DNA of 64,000 bases from contig CAAFRB010000058.1 in NCBI GenBank assembly GCA_900765095.1, positions 1 through 64,000 of the forward strand, written 5' to 3'. Both the position numbers and the translations under genes were made by a program. The stretch is from Clostridia bacterium (GTDB lineage: Bacteria > Bacillota > Clostridia > TANB77 > UBA1234). Position 1 is the stretch's first letter; every line of letters starts with the position of its first letter. Shown here piece after piece: positions 61,314 through 64,000 of this stretch. The notes under the pieces are model-generated. The model had not been told where the DNA came from, did no database searches, and worked only from the letters and a program-made list of their open reading frames with translations.

Positions 61314-61975
61314 TAGTTTCTACCCCCTTTTGCTTCTTCTTTTTTAGTAGGAAGAACTTCACCTTTATATATCCATACTTTTATACCGATTTTTCCATAA
61401 GTTGTATTTGCTTCAGCAAATCCATAATCAATATCAGCTCTTAAAGTTTGTAGAGGTATTGTTCCTTCTCTATAAAATTCACTTCTAGCTATTTCAGCAC
61501 CAGCAAGTCTTCCAGCAGCATTAGTTTTAATTCCTTTTGCTCCTGCTTTCATTGCTTTAGCCATACATTGTTTCATAGCCTTTCTGTATGAGATTCTTCT
61601 CTCTAATTGTCCAGCAATGTTCTCAGCAACTAATTGTGCATCTATATCTGGATTTTTAACTTCAACGATATTTACGTTAATATCTTTTTTAAACTTTTTA
61701 GCTAAATCAGCTCTAACTTTATTTACATTTTCACCATTTTTTCCTAATGCGATACCTGGTTTTGCTGTGTATACATTAGCTTTAATGCTCTTTGCAGTTC
61801 TTTCGATTTCGATCTTAGAAATTCCTGCAACAGATAATGCTTTTTTAATATATTTACGGATTTCAAAATCTTCTACTAGATTATCAGAAAAATCTTTTTT
61901 GTTAGCATACCATTTTGAATCCCAGTCCTTAATAATTCCCACTCTTAAACCATGTGGGTTCATTTTTTGTCCCAT
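61313..61975 (-). CDS. rpsC: 30S ribosomal protein S3
   Basis: A 220-residue S3 (MGQKMNPHGLRVGIIKDWDS; KH domain VYTAKPGIALGKNGENVNKV), at the mRNA entry channel. Confidence 0.98.
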   Translation of the reverse strand: MGQKMNPHGLRVGIIKDWDSKWYANKKDFSDNLVEDFEIRKYIKKALSVAGISKIEIERTAKSIKANVYTAKPGIALGKNGENVNKVRADLAKKFKKDINVNIVEVKNPDIDAQLVAENIAGQLERRISYRKAMKQCMAKAMKAGAKGIKTNAAGRLAGAEIARSEFYREGTIPLQTLRADIDYGFAEANTTYGKIGIKVWIYKGEVLPTKKEEAKGGRN

Positions 61976-61996
61976 GAAATAAAGTCCTCCTTCCTC

Positions 61997-62332
61997 TTAT
62001 TCTCTTTCTTTAAGAACTACTGTAATATTAGAAGTTCTTTTTCTTATTCTATTAGCTCTACCTTGTGTAGCTGCTCTTATTCTCTTCATTGTTTCGCCTT
62101 GATTTGCATATATTTCAGCAACGTATAATTTGCTTACATCCATGTTATGATTATTTTCGGCATTTGCAATAGCTGATTTTAATAACTTTTCAACCATTGG
62201 AGATGCAGCTTTTGGAGTAAATTTTAATATAGCCAATGCTTCGTTTACATCTTTACCTCTGATTAAGTCAATTACAATTTTAACTTTTCTAGCAGAGATT
62301 CTAGCACGACTTAATGTAGCTCTAGCTTCCAT
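61997..62332 (-). CDS. rplV: 50S ribosomal protein L22
   Basis: A 111-residue L22 (LSRARISARKVKIVIDLIRG; GRANRIRKRTSNITVVL), lining the exit tunnel. Confidence 0.98.
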   Translation of the reverse strand: MEARATLSRARISARKVKIVIDLIRGKDVNEALAILKFTPKAASPMVEKLLKSAIANAENNHNMDVSKLYVAEIYANQGETMKRIRAATQGRANRIRKRTSNITVVLKERE

Positions 62333-62353
62333 GTTACTATTCTCCTTCCATCA

Positions 62354-62632
62354 TTATTTTACTTTAGTTGTTTTATCTCCAGCATGACCTTTGAAAGTTC
62401 TTGTTGGAACAAACTCACCAAGTTTATGTCCTAGCATTTCATCTGTTATAAATACTGGTACATGTTTTCTTCCGTCATGTACAGCTATCGTATGACCAAT
62501 CATTTCTGGGATGATAGTTGAAGCTCTTGACCAAGTTTTAATAACTTCTTTTTTATTTTCTTGATTCATCTTTTCAATCTTAGCAAACAACTTTGGATCC
62601 ACATAAGGTCCTTTTCTAATTGATCTTGACAT
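62354..62632 (-). CDS. rpsS: 30S ribosomal protein S19
   Basis: A 92-residue S19 (MSRSIRKGPYVDPKLFAKIE; HKLGEFVPTRTFKGHAG), in the 30S head. Confidence 0.98.
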   Translation of the reverse strand: MSRSIRKGPYVDPKLFAKIEKMNQENKKEVIKTWSRASTIIPEMIGHTIAVHDGRKHVPVFITDEMLGHKLGEFVPTRTFKGHAGDKTTKVK

Positions 62633-62646
62633 TCTTTTATCCTCCC

Positions 62647-63480
62647 TTATTTAGAATTTCTTCTCTTTACTATAAACTTGTTACTAGCTTTCTTCTTATT
62701 TCTTGTCTTATATCCAAGAGCAGGTTTACCCCAAGGAGTAACAGGTCCTGGTCTACCAACTGGTGATTTACCTTCACCACCACCATGTGGGTGATCGTTA
62801 GGATTCATTACAGAACCTCTAACTTCAGGTCTCTTACCAAGCCATCTACTCTTACCAGCTTTACCAAGTTTAATATTTTCATGTTCGCTATTACCAATTT
62901 CACCAATAGTAGCTTTACAATCCACACTTACTAATCTCATTTCATTTGAAGGAAGTCTTACGTGTGCATACTTTCCTTCTTTAGCCATAAGTTGTGCAGC
63001 GTTACCAGCACTTCTAACCATTTGTGCACCTTTACCTGGTTTTAACTCGATACAATGAATCATTGTACCTACAGGAATGCTAGCTATTGGTAAGCAGTTA
63101 CCTGGTTTAATATCTGCATTAGCACCAGTCATAACTTTATCATTTACATTCAATCCGTTTGGAGCTATGATATATGCTTTCTCTCCATCTTCGTATTGAA
63201 GTAATGCAATGTTAGCTGATCTATTTGGATCATACTCAATAGCAACAACAGTTGCTGGTACATTTTCTTTTCTTCTCTTAAAATCTATAATCCTATATTT
63301 TCTTCTGTTTCCGCCACCTTGATGTCTAACTGTTATTCTACCGTAAGAATTTCTACCAGCGTTTTTCTTTAATCTTGTTGTTAAAGATCTCTCTGGTTTT
63401 GTTTTTGTAATTTCTTCAAAAGTAGAAACAGTCATACCTCTTCTTGATGGTGTAACTGGTTTAAATTGTTTAATACCCAT
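62647..63480 (-). CDS. rplB: 50S ribosomal protein L2
   Basis: A 277-residue L2 (MGIKQFKPVTPSRRGMTVST; MNPNDHPHGGGEGKSPVGRP with the conserved His loop), needed for subunit joining and peptidyl transfer. ATG at 63480 follows AAGAAGGAGAAATATAAA. Confidence 0.98.
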   Translation of the reverse strand: MGIKQFKPVTPSRRGMTVSTFEEITKTKPERSLTTRLKKNAGRNSYGRITVRHQGGGNRRKYRIIDFKRRKENVPATVVAIEYDPNRSANIALLQYEDGEKAYIIAPNGLNVNDKVMTGANADIKPGNCLPIASIPVGTMIHCIELKPGKGAQMVRSAGNAAQLMAKEGKYAHVRLPSNEMRLVSVDCKATIGEIGNSEHENIKLGKAGKSRWLGKRPEVRGSVMNPNDHPHGGGEGKSPVGRPGPVTPWGKPALGYKTRNKKKASNKFIVKRRNSK

Positions 63481-63568
63481 TTTATATTTCTCCTTCTTAT
63501 AATTTGGGGTTTTATTTTTCAGGTCTAGAAGCCCCCACACTTTTTAAACCTATAATCTAGGGTAATAA

Positions 63569-63919
63569 TTAGTTATTAAATCCAAACTCTTCAATAGATG
63601 TTTTGTATTTTTTATTAACTGTTTGTTCTTTTGCACCCTTACCTAAGTATTTGAATGTTCCGTTTTCTGTTGAAATTGTTACAATGGCTTTTTTCCAATC
63701 AGAAGTTTTTCCCGAATGAACACCTTGTCTTTTCTCTTTTCCTTTAACGCTAATTGTTTTAACGTCTAGTACTTTTACTTCAAATAATTTTTCAACAGCA
63801 TTTCTAATGTCTACTTTTGTTGCCTTTTTATTTACTTCAAAAGTGTACTTACCTTCAGCCATAGCCGCATTACTCTTTTCAGTAATTATAGGTCTTACAA
63901 TTATATCCTCTGCAACCAT
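63569..63919 (-). CDS. rplW: 50S ribosomal protein L23
   Basis: A 116-residue L23 (IIVRPIITEKSNAAMAEGKY; KRQGVHSGKTSDWKKAIVT), docking site for trigger factor and SRP at the exit tunnel. ATG overlaps the rplD stop by one base (TAATG). Confidence 0.98.
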   Translation of the reverse strand: MVAEDIIVRPIITEKSNAAMAEGKYTFEVNKKATKVDIRNAVEKLFEVKVLDVKTISVKGKEKRQGVHSGKTSDWKKAIVTISTENGTFKYLGKGAKEQTVNKKYKTSIEEFGFNN

Positions 63920-64000
63920 TACGCGTACACCTCCTCAATCTTAGCTACTGCATCTTTAGTAACAACAAATGCATCATATTTTAATATGTCATAAGTGTTA
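63919..64000 (-). CDS. rplD: 50S ribosomal protein L4, C-terminal end only
   Basis: The last 26 residues (NTYDILKYDAFVVTKDA, then VAKIEEVYA) match the L4 C terminus. The rest of the gene is beyond the window edge. Confidence 0.93.
   Translation of the reverse strand, partial: NTYDILKYDAFVVTKDAVAKIEEVYA

Overview
The window is AT-rich DNA from a low-GC Gram-positive anaerobe of the Clostridia type. Supporting signs are SpoVT, a SpoVB-like flippase, SLH-domain surface proteins, an S-box (SAM-I) riboswitch on metK, zinc-ribbon (C+) forms of S14, S18, S4 and L36, an L17 with an internal insertion, strong AGGAGG ribosome binding sites, and TTG/GTG starts. Most genes read leftward on the minus strand.

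Layout. 1-900: a repeat copy and a plus-strand papain-like hydrolase. 0.9-8.2 kb: rpoC and rpoB with a long leader and attenuator-like hairpin, not preceded by the usual rplKAJL. 8.7-14.5 kb: an SLH-anchored GH18 hydrolase, a YgjP-like metalloprotease, and the remnant spoVT-spoVB-hup-rqcP cluster. 14.7-21.7 kb: a KAP-type P-loop protein, comFC, an SLH protein, a frameshifted recD2 and a small ORF. 21.8-24.5 kb: an operon of pilin-like proteins and a GLUG protein. 24.6-31.8 kb: acyl-CoA ligase, TetR, metK with SAM riboswitch, yqeY, rpsU, rpsT, OGG-type glycosylase and thymidine kinase. 31.9-38.5 kb: TraX-like protein, a two-component system, a candidate structured RNA, thioredoxin, a frameshifted DUF3137-like gene, murI with an unusual leader, and another pilin-like protein. 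38.8-41.7 kb: rpsF-ssb-rpsR, RNase G and pth. 41.8-47.2 kb: a TraG/VirD4-like coupling ATPase, galE, a replication-relaxation-like protein and an S1-domain protein. 47.5-64.0 kb: the alpha and spc/S10 ribosomal operons running from L17 up to L4, which is cut by the window edge; thyX and a small SGD-rich membrane protein are inserted near adk, and rpmD (L30) is missing.

Main discovery candidate. In-frame CGG codons appear to be avoided: a by-eye scan found none in rpoB, rpoC, secY, the coupling ATPase or the other large genes. The only four CGG codons found lie where a +1 shift (skipping the C) restores or improves a conserved protein: pth (TTA-CGG), recD2 (TTA-CGG), the KOW-domain protein before infA (TTG-CGG) and the C terminus of tdk (AAC-CGG). 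This suggests CGG is unassigned here and works as a +1 frameshift site, or is linked to a very specific indel artefact. A second discovery is a dispersed, modular, hairpin-rich intergenic repeat (about 165 bp when full length, about 11 copies). Many copies abut intrinsic terminator T-tracts. A third is a roughly 190-nt plus-strand candidate non-coding RNA near 35 kb.
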